From assembly GCA_015501585.1 (NCBI GenBank), contig JADNRY010000025.1:124001-188000 (forward strand): DNA of 64,000 nt, given 5' to 3'. The notes under the pieces were generated by a model. That model was not told the origin of the DNA. It saw only the letters and a list, made by a program, of their open reading frames with translations, and did no database searches. Of the stretch, positions 22,380 to 37,152 are shown in pieces. Position numbers and translations under genes: made by a program. Positions within the stretch are counted from its first letter, which is position 1. Every line of letters begins with the position of its first letter. Origin of the DNA: Rhodocollybia butyracea (lineage: Eukaryota; Basidiomycota; Agaricomycetes; Agaricales; Omphalotaceae).

Positions 22380-23195
22380 TCATACGAGTTCCCACAGTTC
22401 ATTTGATGATGTATCGACTTTCGTATAAGTCAAGACACCGCCGGTGGAAACAAGCACCCCACTAAGAAGGGAACCAAAATTGAAGTCATATCGCTGTTTT
22501 TCTGTGACTAAATACGCAGAATCTGCGTCGACGTGTACCATATGCTTCTCATCGATGTGAATGGTAATCGGATCTGTGCTGATCATGACTGTCCCTCGAG
22601 GCATGTTGTTAGCCATAATCTGAAAGTGTGTGCGCTCTGTGGGAGGCACGGATGTGTCCACTGGATGGATCGTAAAACCAATACAAATTCTGGTCGCCCA
22701 TGGATCGAATAAAGAACCTACCAAATTTGCAAGGTCTCCAGTCAGTATTTTACAGTTATTCTCAGGTTAAGTATTTTAAATGACGCACCAGTTACCACTG
22801 ACATAGTCGCCAACAGATCGAGGAGGAATAATATCGATTCCTCTGCCTCCACGATCGTTTTGTAGAGTGAGGAACATTCGACCTCTGAACTGTTCGGCTA
22901 TAGATTTGAAAGGCGCGTCGACGAAGAAGTACAGGACGTTAGCACGGTCCGTGTCATGAGTGTAGAACTGAGGAGTTATCCTTTTGATGTTGTAACCGAT
23001 GCCAGATATAGAACGCCACCACTCGTCCGCGACTGCGCGGCTTGCGAAGGTGATTACTACACGCGCGGTGTTGTCGTCACGGATCTAAGGGGAACGGATT
23101 ATGTCTTTAAGATGAGATAAAACTGATCCATTACTGACATTATGGATATAGGCATAGAAAACGCCGTTGCTCATGTCTTCTACCTATGCGTAAAC
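22380..23195 (-). pseudogene. Second copy of the hypothetical gene at 9815-10735, decayed
   Basis: Exon-equivalent segments are 22380-22717, 22790-23083 and about 23140-23195. The middle exon reads without interruption, and splice sites correspond to those in the first copy. Three lesions are visible. A 2-base deletion near 22638 (gctctgtggg versus gctctgtgtggg) shifts the last exon. An in-frame TAG precedes the GVFYAY segment near 23190. Unrelated sequence is inserted upstream where the first copy has its N-terminal part. The segment belongs to segmental duplicate B (22180-23550). The copy is therefore probably inactive. Confidence 0.65.
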
Positions 23196-23604
23196 CGAGG
23201 AACAGGGAAGTGCTGGGACAGTGATGGAGCACTCTTTTCTCGCTGGTCTCATACATATACTCCGCAGCGGCAGCCAGAGTTCGGCCAGAAGCCAGAACAT
23301 GTGGAATCTTGTTTATTCTGGTGGCCCTCGGCTAGCAAGATTGAATTGCAACGTGAGCCCCCGTGTTGTTATCGATTTGCTGGTGACCATTCAACGTTCG
23401 ACTATTACTACAGGGAGCAACCCAGTTTGGCTGTGAACATCGATGGATATGTGACATCGTGATCGAGATTAGATTTTCCGTAAGGTGGCATGTTACTAAC
23501 CATAAGCACGGCGCAGTGCGGAGATATACTACCACGAGATAGGAGCTAATCCGAGGTAGCAAACAAAAAAAGCGGGGGACGGAGGAGGGATACTCGGAGG
23601 ACCC

Positions 23605-24402
23605 TCACTCACGCATTAGCCGAATGGAGAGTAGATCTTGCCGCCGCTCCGTCGTCCGAAATCGTTTCATACAGATCCGAAGAAAAAATACCTGATCTGG
23701 CGGTGGGTACTTTGAAGATCGCTCTGGGTAGAATAGAATCTCGAGATTCATTACCAGCGGAGCGGAAGAATGTGTTCTAACGGGTAAAGCTTCATCGAAG
23801 CTGGAGTACACCCATCTTCGTTCGCAATGATAATAAAAAAGTGGCGAGCATGATAACAAAAAAAAGAGTGACGATGGCGAACATCCCCAGGATATGATAG
23901 TGATTAGCTGATGAAGGTGGAGTGTGTTCTACAGATATGATGAGAAGGGAAAGTTCGTGAAGATCGTAAACAACATACTGAGGGGGGAGCGTAGATGCAG
24001 ACTGGAAGGAGTTCTTCAGCCACCTGCAAAAATTAATTCTTAGGCATGCCAGATGAGGGGCTAGAAGGACGTACGTCTTCACCGGTTTCTTTGTTGGTTA
24101 CCAGGAAGTGTATTGAACACTCTCCCTCGAAGGGGTTGGAGGGAACACATACACAGGTCACTATCCAACCTGTTGGTATTCGAGGCCGTAGAAGAGGAAT
24201 GAATTCTTACGCGTGAGGTAGATTCCATCGCGTGGTTGTAGATGAATGGGTTCACAGGGCAGGGCGATAGGCCCTGGGCCAGATTTTTGATGTGTATTGT
24301 TATTGGGAAGCTGAACGTATTGAGGCAAAGGTGGTCCGACTGAGCACCGATACCTGCAAAAAAAAATAAGTGAAAGATCATTGAGAATGACCAGCGTTCC
24401 AT
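23605..24402 (-). CDS. Hypothetical protein of about 205 residues, five exons
   Basis: The minus-strand exons 24402-24392, 24353-24211, 24169-24075, 24023-23979 and 23928-23605 join in frame and total 618 nt. The protein starts MERWYRCSVGPPLPQ, includes PGPIALPCEPIHLQPRDGIYL and TGEDVAEELLPVCIYAPPS, and ends near TERRQDLLSIRLMRE. Several cysteines (CSVG, PCEP, CVCVP, GECS) are spaced as in a small disulfide- or metal-binding domain. I do not recognise the family. A truncated copy of the C-terminal sequence (RISMKRFLTTEGRQ) lies at 25168-25290. The first exon of only 11 nt and the fourth of 45 nt make the model tentative. In another frame the 3' region reads as a membrane helix, but that reading lacks splice support. 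Confidence 0.45.
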
Positions 24403-25166
24403 ACGGGGAAAAAACGCCTTGTTTGGCTCAATGGATATTGCCAGTGAATGGATAGAGAAGAGAATCGATGAACAATAAGATCAACTTGTAAACTTGTGTG
24501 TCGTAAGGATTACGGCCACGGTTTTTGAGCGCTAGTCACGCCGAGGACTTCTTCTAGTTCTATTTGTCATGACTCACGACCATTACCGCCCTTGTGCTCG
24601 CTTTCGTTGGCCCACCACTACTTACCCTCTCCTCTCCATTATCCAAGCCATTTCTGCTGGCCCTTTATCAATTATTGATCACCGACCACAAAGACGGTAT
24701 CCATTTCGATTTCGCCCGCCGAGTAAAAAAGGGCAACGTCAAGGCCTCAAGACCTCATGGTTCAAAGAGGGGGGGCACTATACAGGGACTGCTTTCGGCC
24801 TAGTTCTCAAGATCCCACCTGTTTCTATCGCAAGAAAGATCTCTGTGGGTTTCGAGTCCTCGCGTGTCGCGTTACAATTCACAATCCCAATTCGCTATCC
24901 ACTACCAAAGTCACAGGTCCATCGAGGTACGTCTTATATTCATGTTCATCTTCAAGCTCCTGATTAAACTCGGAGGCTCCCCTGAATTCACCAGCTTTAC
25001 TTATTCGGGAGAAGTCATCAGAACTTGAGTGGCCTGGCCACCAAGGGCAATGAGAACCTCGAGGAAACTAGAGAATACTGAATACCAAACGAAAAGACAG
25101 GGGGTGGAGGAGAGATACTCGGAAGACGCTCACTCACGCATTAGTTGAATGGAGAGCTACGTATAG
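24403..25166. other. No clear gene; possible relic of the 25713 gene
   Basis: Around 24685-24740 the plus strand reads HFDFARRVKKGN, resembling HFDFAGKVMKDG in the gene at 25713-26150, so this may be a decayed relative. No full gene model could be made. Confidence 0.3.
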
Positions 25167-25167
25167 G

Positions 25168-25290
25168 CTAGTACCAACTCCAGCTCACGCCCTCGGACGC
25201 GGGAGTGTAGTCGGTGCACAAAACCTGCCGCCCCTCCGTCGTCAGAAATCGCTTCATAGAGATCCGAAGGGTGGGCGGTACCTGGTCCAG
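25168..25290 (-). pseudogene. 3' fragment related to the gene at 23605-24402
   Basis: The minus-strand reading contains LRISMKRFLTTEGRQ, matching LRICMKRFRTTERRQ in the neighbouring gene. The flanking 'ctcactcacgcattag' sequence recurs at both places (about 23604 and 25129). Upstream exons are missing, so this is a partial duplicate. Confidence 0.5.
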
Positions 25291-25712
25291 CGATGAGTGA
25301 GTACTTCTGAGGATTACTCTGGGTAAGGCACGAGGAGCCTTTTTGGATGGACGGCCAGCTTCATCTTCGTGCCTCGAGGTCACGGCGACTGATTGTGGAC
25401 GTCAGGGAGATTCGGAATGCCATATCTCTAGGACTAGCTCCATCGCGGAAATATGGTTTGTCCGCGACGCTGAGGTATAAATATTCCTTTTTTTCGACGA
25501 GGGAGGTACAATTCGCTACCAACGACAACTTGCTCAATCCCAGCGTGAGTATACACGATTCTGTACCGATCGCAGTCAATGATAGCTAACGCTTAGAACA
25601 TCATCTAGGTTATTGTTCAGTGTTTATACCGTGTAAAGGTAGGCCCTGCCGAATGAATCCCCGCTTCCGCATATTCTTGAGATAATGTTGGCTAACATTA
25701 TTGGCCATGTAG

Positions 25713-26150
25713 ATGCAAAGATATCTCAGCAAAGTGTTGATCAAGAAAATTCTCAGACTCCCCGCGAGTATGAGGCTTGTTAACAATACTGCTCAGTGGG
25801 GCCAAGTAGCTTTTCCAAAAGATGAGAACAGCCAGGTTAAGCTCGGTTTCCACTTCGATTTCGCCGGCAAAGTAATGAAGGACGGCATCATCTATAACAA
25901 GTATAAGATGCAATTTAGCGACGGTGACATCCCTCCTGTACTGAAAAGTTGGAGGACGGTGTTCAAGAAACATGGTTACCTCGTAAATGTGTATATAAAA
26001 GATGGGGGTACTGCGGTAGATATAGAGCAAGGTCTAAGGACTGCTGTCGAAACAGCGAGCACGTTCCAGAATCTCAATGGAGCGGAGGCTCTCGAGGCTC
26101 AGAAGAGAGCGGCGGAAGAGGAGGCTCGTACTAGGACCGTGGTGGAGTAG
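25713..26150 (+). CDS. Hypothetical protein, 145 residues, C-terminal coiled tail
   Basis: The open frame runs from ATG at 25713 to TAG at 26148-26150. It starts MQRYLSKVLIKKIL, contains GFHFDFAGKVMKDG and VFKKHGYLVNVYIKDGGT, and ends with a charged helix (GAEALEAQKRAAEEEA). A CAG-less but plausible acceptor, 'atgtag', immediately precedes the ATG, so an upstream exon is possible and the start is uncertain. No domain is recognised. Codon use looks normal. A weakly similar segment occurs near 24690 on the same strand. Confidence 0.5.
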   Translation: MQRYLSKVLIKKILRLPASMRLVNNTAQWGQVAFPKDENSQVKLGFHFDFAGKVMKDGIIYNKYKMQFSDGDIPPVLKSWRTVFKKHGYLVNVYIKDGGTAVDIEQGLRTAVETASTFQNLNGAEALEAQKRAAEEEARTRTVVE

Positions 26151-26674
26151 ATGTCTTCCTCTCCTTGGGCCTGAATTCCAGATTCTGCACCGTGCTTGTC
26201 AAGGTCTTTCGTTATAGTTGTGTATTAGTATATCAATTGCCTCTGAATCTTCTGAAGGCGAGCTGACTACACTGTATTGGGAGCGAGAGGTTTATTTTCA
26301 ACTCGTTGAAATCTTCAGTCTTACTACGCTGTTGGATTTCAGCTCGACGCTGAAGCAAACATGTCATGGGTGCACATCAAGTTGTGCAGTAGGGAGATAC
26401 TTGCTGGCCAGCCTTCGCTAAGAGTGGGTGGTAGCGAGATGAAGTATACGACGGCAGAGCATGGATTGAGCGTGAAGATAAATAACGTCTTGCAAAAGCT
26501 CCGCATGTCCACAATGTGAACATAAGCTCTCGGGCTATCGAACGAGTTGAAAGAGCATCGAGAGTGCAATACCGGGTATCATATCTGGAAATCATATAGT
26601 AAAAGAAACAAATCCGGGCGATGTGACGCGATTAGAGTTAATTAGGTTTGGGGGGGAAAATATGTACATCGAGC
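26151..26674. other. Gene-free stretch, 3' side of VMA10
   Basis: Nothing coding is recognised. It presumably holds the 3' ends of the converging transcripts of the 25713 gene and VMA10. Confidence 0.4.
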
Positions 26675-27178
26675 TCAAGCCTTTCGTAGATTCTTGTGCA
26701 ATTCCGGTTTGACCTGGGTGACTCTGTCTAGTAATTTCTGTACGACGGTGTCCTTGTTGCTGCCGTACGATTCAGTGATAGATTTCAGCTTGACTTCTGT
26801 ATCTTTGTCAACGGATGCCTGCGCCTGGGATGTTGTGCCATCGCGCTACAAGGCGATGAGTGAACTAAACAAGCAAGGCGAACTGAAGCGCACCGATGCT
26901 TGAAACTTTTTGAATTCATCTTCTTTAGACTTCTTGTACTCTTCTATCTCTTTCTCAGCCTCCGTGCGAGCATCCTTTAGCTTTTGTACACGATCTGTAG
27001 AGCACAAGTCAGAACAATACCTTGAACGTACATCGCTACTCACACTGGCGGGCTTCCTGTACGATTTTCGCAGCGGCTTTCTCTGCCTCGAGAAGAGTCT
27101 GAATACCTTGGGATTGCTGAGCAGACTGGAAGAAAGTCAATAAAGCTGGACTTATAATCTAACAAGTTTCTGTACCAT
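26675..27178 (-). CDS. VMA10: V-type proton ATPase subunit G (Vma10)
   Basis: Minus-strand exons 27178-27176, 27125-27044, 26994-26894 and 26845-26675 join in frame to 357 nt (118 residues), the normal length for the family. The N-terminus reads MSAQQSQGIQTLLEAEK, followed by AAKIVQEARQYRVQKLKDAR and a long charged helix EAEKEIEEYKKSKEDEFKKF. These are the hallmarks of subunit G. It forms the E-G peripheral stalk that holds the V1 catalytic head against the membrane sector of the vacuolar proton pump. The first coding exon is the ATG codon alone, followed directly by a GTACAG donor. The gene is divergent from symplekin with 80 bp between start codons. Confidence 0.93.
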
Positions 27179-27258
27179 GACGGTTCAATTTAACCTTGAC
27201 GGCTTTTACACAGCCACCACATCAGGGTTTTTGACCTCATATTGCGAGGAGAAAAGTC
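27179..27258. promoter_or_regulatory. Bidirectional promoter between VMA10 and symplekin
   Basis: Only 80 bp separate the two divergent start codons, so the core promoters and 5' leaders must overlap or lie within the neighbouring gene's first exon or intron. No clear TATA box is present. This suits constitutively expressed housekeeping genes. Confidence 0.55.
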
Positions 27259-30200
27259 ATGGATCCTCTTCAGACGCTACAGGCTGCCCTAAATGCCGAA
27301 CCAAATTCCAAAGCCCAGGCAGAAATTCTTGCCTCGCTGCGAGAGGGTCTCGAAAACCAGCCAGCTCCAATACGTGTTCTTGTTCCAATTCTCATCTCGA
27401 ATCTCGTCAACTCCAACAACGCTCTCTTGAAATCCTGGGTTATCGATTTATTTCACTTTGGAATTTGTCGGTCTTCGTTGAGTTTGGATGTCAAGACGCA
27501 ACGTTCGTGCTATAATGTTTTAAGAAGATATACTTATAAGCTGTCTTGTAGTTTCTTCTCAGACTTTGGATACACTCTTCCAACTTCTCGACGACCACAG
27601 TCCATCTATCGTCAAAGTAGTCATACAGTGTCTGGCTACTGTCTACCCGCTTCTCTTTCGCTCATTGTAAGGCAACTCTTCTGTGTTCATCCGTTATTAA
27701 AGCACAAGACTAGATGTTCAAACCGCAACAATCCTGCCATCTGGACTGTTTTGTCAAATTGCAAGAACAAAATCCTAGGCTTTGTCGGAATGCCTGGCGT
27801 CAACGCAGGTGTCAGAATCTCCGCTCTCAAGTTTATGCAGCGCGTCATTCTCGTACAAGTACCACAGGGCATATCGGATCCTAGGGTGTGTTACTACTTG
27901 TCTTTATATATCCTGTTTCTCACTTGCTTCACCCAGCTCCAAAACAAAAATGACCCAAACCTTTCATTCTGTCCTGCCAACCATCCTTTCATCTCGGTAT
28001 CCCAGCTGGAGGCAGAGGGTCAATCACTTTTGAAAAAAGTCATCGAGATACTTTATTCTAGCCAGTAAGTGGGCTTGAGCTACTATAACCTCTTTTAATC
28101 GTTCATTACAGAAGCGTCGATCTATTATCAGCCCTACTCAACAGTTGGGCTACGCTGGTCAAAATGCGGCCGAACATGATACCCCTCGTAGTCACCGCTC
28201 TAAAGTCATGGACTCCGGCTGCCCTTATTGGCCTTCCAGCGTCCGCTGTCAGGAGCGCAGAAAAGGCCGTCCGCATCCTCTTGACCCATATATCACGGTA
28301 AAGCCATTCTGCTTCTCCTTGATCTCTTCTAATATCTACTAGAATCTCCACCGCCAATCAATTCATCCCTCAGATCAACGAAGCCTTATCCACGCAAGCC
28401 TCTCGCATGGAAAGCGCTGCATCAGAAGAAAAGAAACGACGCGCTGCAATCGCTGCAGGCGTTACCCCCGAGCCCAAAAAGCGACCACCGACAGCTGAAG
28501 GGCTGGATCGCCCCGACATCAAACGCGTCAAACTGGAAGAACCAGAACCTTACCCTCATCCTCATCCCCAACAACCCAACCCATCCGTATCACTCCTAGC
28601 CTCTTTCGACTTTTCTACCCTCCCCGCGACACTCATAACGGATCTCATCGTGGCCAATATCGAAGCGTTCACTGAACCGGCGTTGATGGCCCTTGTGCAT
28701 GCGTATAGACAGAGCAACCCTCCGACTACATCTTCTCTCGGTTTCGCGCCTCATCCCCCCGTTCCAGGCCCTTCATCTCTGTCATTAGCTCCTACGCCAA
28801 CGGGAGAAAGTCAGAAAAACCGCAGACAACCTGATAATCGCCCGCATAGTCCTACCCCCATACCGCAAATTCAACCACCCGCACCTATACCCGTACCTCT
28901 AGAACCGGTCGATCCATTGCAGATGGATATCGATCAGGATGAATTAGAATATGAGCCGGATCGGCTTAATGAAGAGGTCAGTATAATGCTCACCTATCAA
29001 GTAAGGTTGAAAGCTAACTTCCTTGTAAAGCTCTCAGGTTCGGTTCCCCCACCCGAAGAAGCCTCGGCATCATCGCTGGATGCCCCTACGACGACTACGA
29101 CTACTAGAACTGACACTAGTACCCCAGAGTCGTCAAAGATAAACCACTCTTATCCGTTCTCGTCTTCTTCGCCCTTGGACCTCCAGCTGCCCTCGCCGAA
29201 AGACCTGTCGACACTTGATGAGCGTATTGAGCTGATATCGAAATCGATCGTGAGGATATACGAGGGTTCGCTGGAGATGCGGTGGAACTCGAGTCCGGTT
29301 GCGCCTGCGGGTTCGGATGGGCTGGATGCAACGATCGGAGGGCCGATGGATATGTGGATGTTGTTGGTGGTCAGGATGATCACGCGGGTGGTGGAGCCTC
29401 CGAAGGACTTATTAGAGGGTGAGGATGATGCGTCGGTGGATAGTAAGAAAGAGAAGGATGCGTTGGTCTTTTATGAGAGCCAGGACAGATTAAGGAAGAC
29501 GCTGTGTGATTATATCATGTCTGACTTTCCTGGGCGGTGAGTAGTTTACCTGATGGACGTGTGATTTTTATGTTTACGGTTTTGATTAGGATCCGGCTTG
29601 CGACTACTTGGATGAACGAGGAATGGTATAATGATCAGGTTCGGCTGGAGCGGAATCCGGACTGGGTAAGCATAAAGTCTTTATAGTCTTCATGTGTTTT
29701 TTATTGATGTTTATGCTTTTGTAACAGCGACCAAACTACGACATATGGCTCAGTCAGATAGTCGCTTTGTATCAGACACATCTGGATGGAAAGGACCGGA
29801 CTTTCGCGCGGTTCCTCCTTGATCTTCCCTCCGTACCCGCTGATGTGTTATCTCTTCTGCGAGAGCTATGTGTCGAAAATGAGAGGTATCTGTCGCTAAA
29901 TTGGATACTACTTATCTTGTCGTACTCACTCTTGCCCTCAGTCCAGAAAAAATGCAAATTGGATTCTCCACTCTGAGAGGTTTCGTCAGGCAACGTCCTC
30001 TCATGCGCGCAGACGCCTTAAACGTCCTCCTCGAGCTCACCACTCATACTGAGAAGAAGATCCGAGGCGCTGCTATTAACACGGTGAAACTCTGGGTTCC
30101 GAATCACCAGCCGATGTATGGTATGATTCGAGAATTTGCGTTGCAGATTCTGCGGAAGCTGCAACAGGCTCCTGTGGTCGTCCCCAAGTCGTCCCCGGCG

Positions 30201-31742
30201 TCATTGCCTCCAGTGGTTAACGGAGACGAGAAAAGTATGGAGGGCGTTGTTAATGGAGATGCTGCGCATGAGAGTGTGAAGGTAGAACAAGAGAGCCTGG
30301 ATGAAACAGCGGAGGGCTCAGTGCCGACGCAGGAGGAGCCGGAAGAAGGCCAAGTTCAGGATGAGAGCATGGAAGAGGAGCAGTTACCCCTTATCCATAC
30401 ACCTTTCCTTCCAGAACGAATCGAACTTCCTGCGGACAAGAGTCATGTTTTACAGCATGTTGAACTGTTGTTTGCGCTTTCAGTCAAGGTGCCTGATTTT
30501 TTGGACGAGTAAGTTTCTAGTTCATGTTTCACACAAGATAAGAAGATCTGACTTTAGGGTTCGTTTTAGGCTGTTCCTTGCGTACGGTCAGATGGATATT
30601 ACAGTGCAGGAAGCTATTCAGGAGCTCATCACAGCACTTGTTCGTTCGTTGGGGTCTAGTCATGGGAAACTCCTGACGTTGATGAGGACGTGTCCACCTG
30701 AAGCCTCGTCGCTGGCTCTTCGTATTCCTTACTATATTTACTGAGCACGGGCGACCAAGTCCTCAGTTAGTTGCTTTGGTGAAAGGGCTAATCAACGAAC
30801 AAGACTTGGATGCTCGATTTTTGATACCTATCATCGCCGAGATGGACAAGGTAAGCCCGAATATGGACGCTCATTTGACTCGTTCTGACTCACACTCGTT
30901 GACAGCCCGATATCATACGACACTTGCCTCGTATTGTGTCGACACTCAATGGGAAGCCCGAAGCTAAAGCTTTGGTTCGCTCTGTGTTTGGTTCAATAGT
31001 GACTACGCCTCCGCAGACATTTGGGAGTGTTACCTCCAACATGCCTCGCGTTCGACAGAGCGAATTGCTTACGCCTGCGGAGCTCATGGTACTGTTGCAT
31101 GATTCGGAGAAGGAAATTGGTATTCCGAGTGCTAAAGAAGGTGTGTTTGAGCTAGCCTTTTTTGAGATGGGTTGTTGACCTAGATCGATTCATCCAGCTA
31201 TTGGAATATGTTTCTCCATGACAGATGTATTCCGTTCAGAAATTCTTGCTGTTGTAATGCAACAAATCATGGATGAGCCTGTCTTGCCGATACTTTTCCT
31301 GCGCACAGTGAGTTTCAAATTCGTTTTACCTGTGAAATTAGTGATTAAATGGGCTCTTCCCAAGGTCATCCAAGCTGTAACGACATACAAATCGCTCATC
31401 AAGTTCGTCTCGACAACATTATTGTCAAGGCTCATAACCAAGAAAATATGGACCATTCCACCATTGTGGGAAGGTTTCATCCACTGCGCGAAAGTGATCG
31501 CACCAGCCAGCTTTGGCGCCTTGCTGCAGTTACCGAAGGATCAGCTTCGGGAGCTGGTCGATAGGCAACCGAATCTGAAAGCTGGGCTGAGAGATTTTGT
31601 TACAAAGAAGGCACCGAACAAGGCGAGGGTATCGGGATTTTTGGATATCTTTTCAGAGAGCCCGGTGGTTGAAGACGCAGTTCCTGGAGAGCTGCCAGTA
31701 CGGACACAGTCTGACTCGATTGCTGGGTCGGAATCTGCGTAA
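27259..31742 (+). CDS. Symplekin/Pta1-like mRNA 3'-end processing scaffold
   Basis: The start MDPLQTLQAALNAE at 27259 leads into HEAT-like helices: IRVLVPILISNLVNS, TLDTLFQLLDDHSPSIVKVV after an intron, and GFVGMPGVNAGVRISALKFMQRV. A low-complexity Pro/Ser region lies around 28500-29150. The C-terminal part has DLDARFLIPIIAEMDK, LPRIVSTLNGKPEAK, LTPAELMVLLHDSEKE, FRSEILAVVMQQIMDEP and KKIWTIPPLWEGFIHC, which match the symplekin C-terminal domain. The protein scaffolds the cleavage and polyadenylation factor in the nucleus. There are more than ten introns, several with GTAAGx donors (about 27660, 29665, 30510, 30850, 31306). The gene ends at TAA 31740-31742. It appears intact, but individual exon joins were not all verified. 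Confidence 0.85.
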
Positions 31743-32104
31743 TTTTATCATGTTTTTATTTATTTAAATTAGTAGATTGTAGTAAGTTACAAGTAGCTCT
31801 ATAGTTACATGAGTTCCCGGAGCGGAAATTAAAAATCGGAGTTGCTTCCTTCCTTCAACGGAAGCAATACAAAATCCAGTTTGACTCTTCCACTCCCTTC
31901 GTCATAAACCAGATACCCAGAAGTCAACTACTGCGCTATCCAAGTCATAAGCTGTACGAGCTAGACGCCGTCACACGCATTGCTTCAAAAGTCTATTGTT
32001 GTAGTTGGGGGTATTTTAAGGACGTGAGCCCCCCAGCAAAATCAAAATTCTGACCTTTTCTTTCTTTTGTAACTTGGGTTTCTGTCTACAGCTTATTTGG
32101 CCCC
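31743..32104. other. Intergenic region, MAP kinase promoter
   Basis: This 360-bp gap between two plus-strand genes has AT-rich sequence after the symplekin stop and a pyrimidine-rich tract (ccttttctttcttttg) near 32053-32068 just upstream of the kinase start, a common fungal promoter feature. Confidence 0.45.
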
Positions 32105-35167
<3,063 letters not shown>

Positions 35168-36069
35168 GAGGAGCCATCGACCATTCTGTGCACCGCTATA
35201 TTGTCAATAACCTTGCCAATAAGTGCGAAAAAAGTACGAATGTAATGATAGACATGAATTTATGGATGCATAGTAGAAGCTTGAGTCCCAATGAGTTATA
35301 GCTTTCGGCCTTTCGATGAGTGCCGAGAGAGCAGATGTCGCAGACGGATAAGGATTACCATCACATCTTGAACTTCGAGTTCCCCTTTCCATCCTTGCTG
35401 ATTCAAACGTTCAAGGTATACTACTGAACCAAAATGTAATACCCATTGTGCTCCTCAAGGTTTCCTCGTTCTTGCACGTGCTATGCAACTCCAACTCGGA
35501 CTCGGCGGTGGCTGCGGACCGTTTGGCGAACAGCGAATGCCTTACTTTTCTCTCCGTCTGGACACCAGTTCTTTGGCTCAGCTATTTTTTTGAAAAGACC
35601 AAGAGTAATCAAACCGCAGGTAACGAATCTTCTCCAGCATTATCTAGGTCTGTCGTTGTTGGGGACCTAGCCGGCGTCTGAACAAGGGAAGCAGTAATGT
35701 GAGACCTGCTGCTGAGGCTCTCAGTTAGGGTTTGAGGACGATATCTTTTTCTTATCATATCATTGAAGTGACTCCGCTATGTAACCACTGTACTCTGGGG
35801 ACGGAAACCGGGCTGAAAGTCTAGAGATGTGACCTCCTGAGCAGCTAACCCCACTCAGGATTAGTCGTGTTTTAAAGATTTATTTACAAGAGTCTAATCA
35901 TCGAGGTAAGTGATGATAATTTATACATCACCCTCTCCCCACTCACCGATGGTCAGTGTACGCTCCGCGCGACTCAGACCCCGCTCTCCTTTCCATTGTT
36001 TGAGTACCGGGTCCCGTACCCTCACGGCTCCGGCCATCTCTTTCTCATGTTTCAGTTATCTCATTTCAT
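35168..36069. other. Gene-free stretch downstream of the kinase
   Basis: No conserved coding sequence is recognised. It holds the 3' region of the kinase and then sequence that may belong to an old LTR element associated with the gag remnant at 36750. Confidence 0.4.
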
Positions 36070-36402
36070 CTACTCCTATTTACAGTTAAATACCTGAGAG
36101 CCACGGTAGCACTACAAGTTTTCCCTTGTCTAACTTGTCCGTGTTCGATCTCAGGTATGTCCATAGCTCTGGTATAAAGTTTTCTCTCTACATTCATAGA
36201 AGTACTTGATAAGGGCAAGTGGAGGGAGGGTAGCGAAAATTTATATGAACTAAACGGCTGAGAAGCGCATGGATAAGTTAGACAAGAGAAAACTTTATAC
36301 CAGAGCTATGGACATACCTGAGAGCGAACACGGACAAGTTAGACAAGGGAAAACTTGTAGTGCTACCGTGGCTCTCAGGTATTTAACTGTAAATAGGAGT
36401 AG
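36070..36402. repeat. Inverted repeat with 118-bp arms (foldback)
   Basis: The left arm (36070-36187) and right arm (36285-36402) are near-perfect reverse complements, separated by a 97-bp loop. Matching landmarks are 'ctactcctatttacag' at the left end versus 'ctgtaaataggagtag' at the right end, and 'ataaagttttctct' versus 'agagaaaactttat' next to the loop. No ORF is present. Such a structure could be a foldback element or MITE, or the result of a local inverted duplication. Confidence 0.85.
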
Positions 36403-36749
36403 ACGCTCAGGATTAGATGTTTTATTGGATAGAATAAGCACAACCACTCTGTGGGAATATTACTCCAAACGATGATATTTCTCGCTTTGACACTACCCGA
36501 TTAAGTTACGTCGTTCTCCATGTTTCCATTACATATGAGGCTTCTCTAGATAGCTCGTAGACTTTTCCCTCCCTCAGTTGTACCGTTTTACGATCAACCG
36601 AGGTGAGTTTTTCTCACTTACTATTGTGCGCATTTACCCTATTAGGTTTATATTTCTTTGCAGATTACACAACTCGGTGTTCTACAAGCAATAAAAGATT
36701 GAAATCTCAGGAGTAAATCGTAACCAAAGCAACATATAACCAAGACTCT

Positions 36750-36900
36750 ATGTCATCAGGAAACTCCCCTCTAAACATACCTATATTTCCCGAAACGTCG
36801 CAGCTATCAGGAAAGAACACCTGGAGATCTTTCAAGGATCACGTCGAGCTCGTTCAACTCGGGGCCTGTTTCTTGCTAGATCCCTCGTTACATCTTATGA
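36750..36900 (+). pseudogene. Copia-like gag N-terminal remnant
   Basis: The plus strand reads MSSGNSPLNIPIFPETSQ followed by LSGKNTWRSFKDHVELV. The pattern 'I P x F x x x x x L x G x N' before 'W..FK..VE' is typical of the start of Copia-type Gag proteins. The frame ends within about 50 codons, and no integrase or polymerase follows. The sequence just upstream (about 36480-36720) may be the relic of its leader or LTR. Confidence 0.45.
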
Positions 36901-37152
36901 GATACTGCATCTAATCCAGTTATCCTTGTGTATTTAAGCAGGTCAAATGACACTTATTGCTTGTGCTCCGTTTCCTTCTATCCCTTGTCACGATACTAGT
37001 AATGCCCTTAGTAGCGTTTACCTTCGGCTCTCTTCAATGGGGATATCTTTACCGTGATTCACATGCTCAACAGCATACGTGCAACGCTTTGTGACTCTGG
37101 CGCTGCTTCTACCGAATATCGAGAGTTGGAAACAGCGTTGAAAGAATACACC

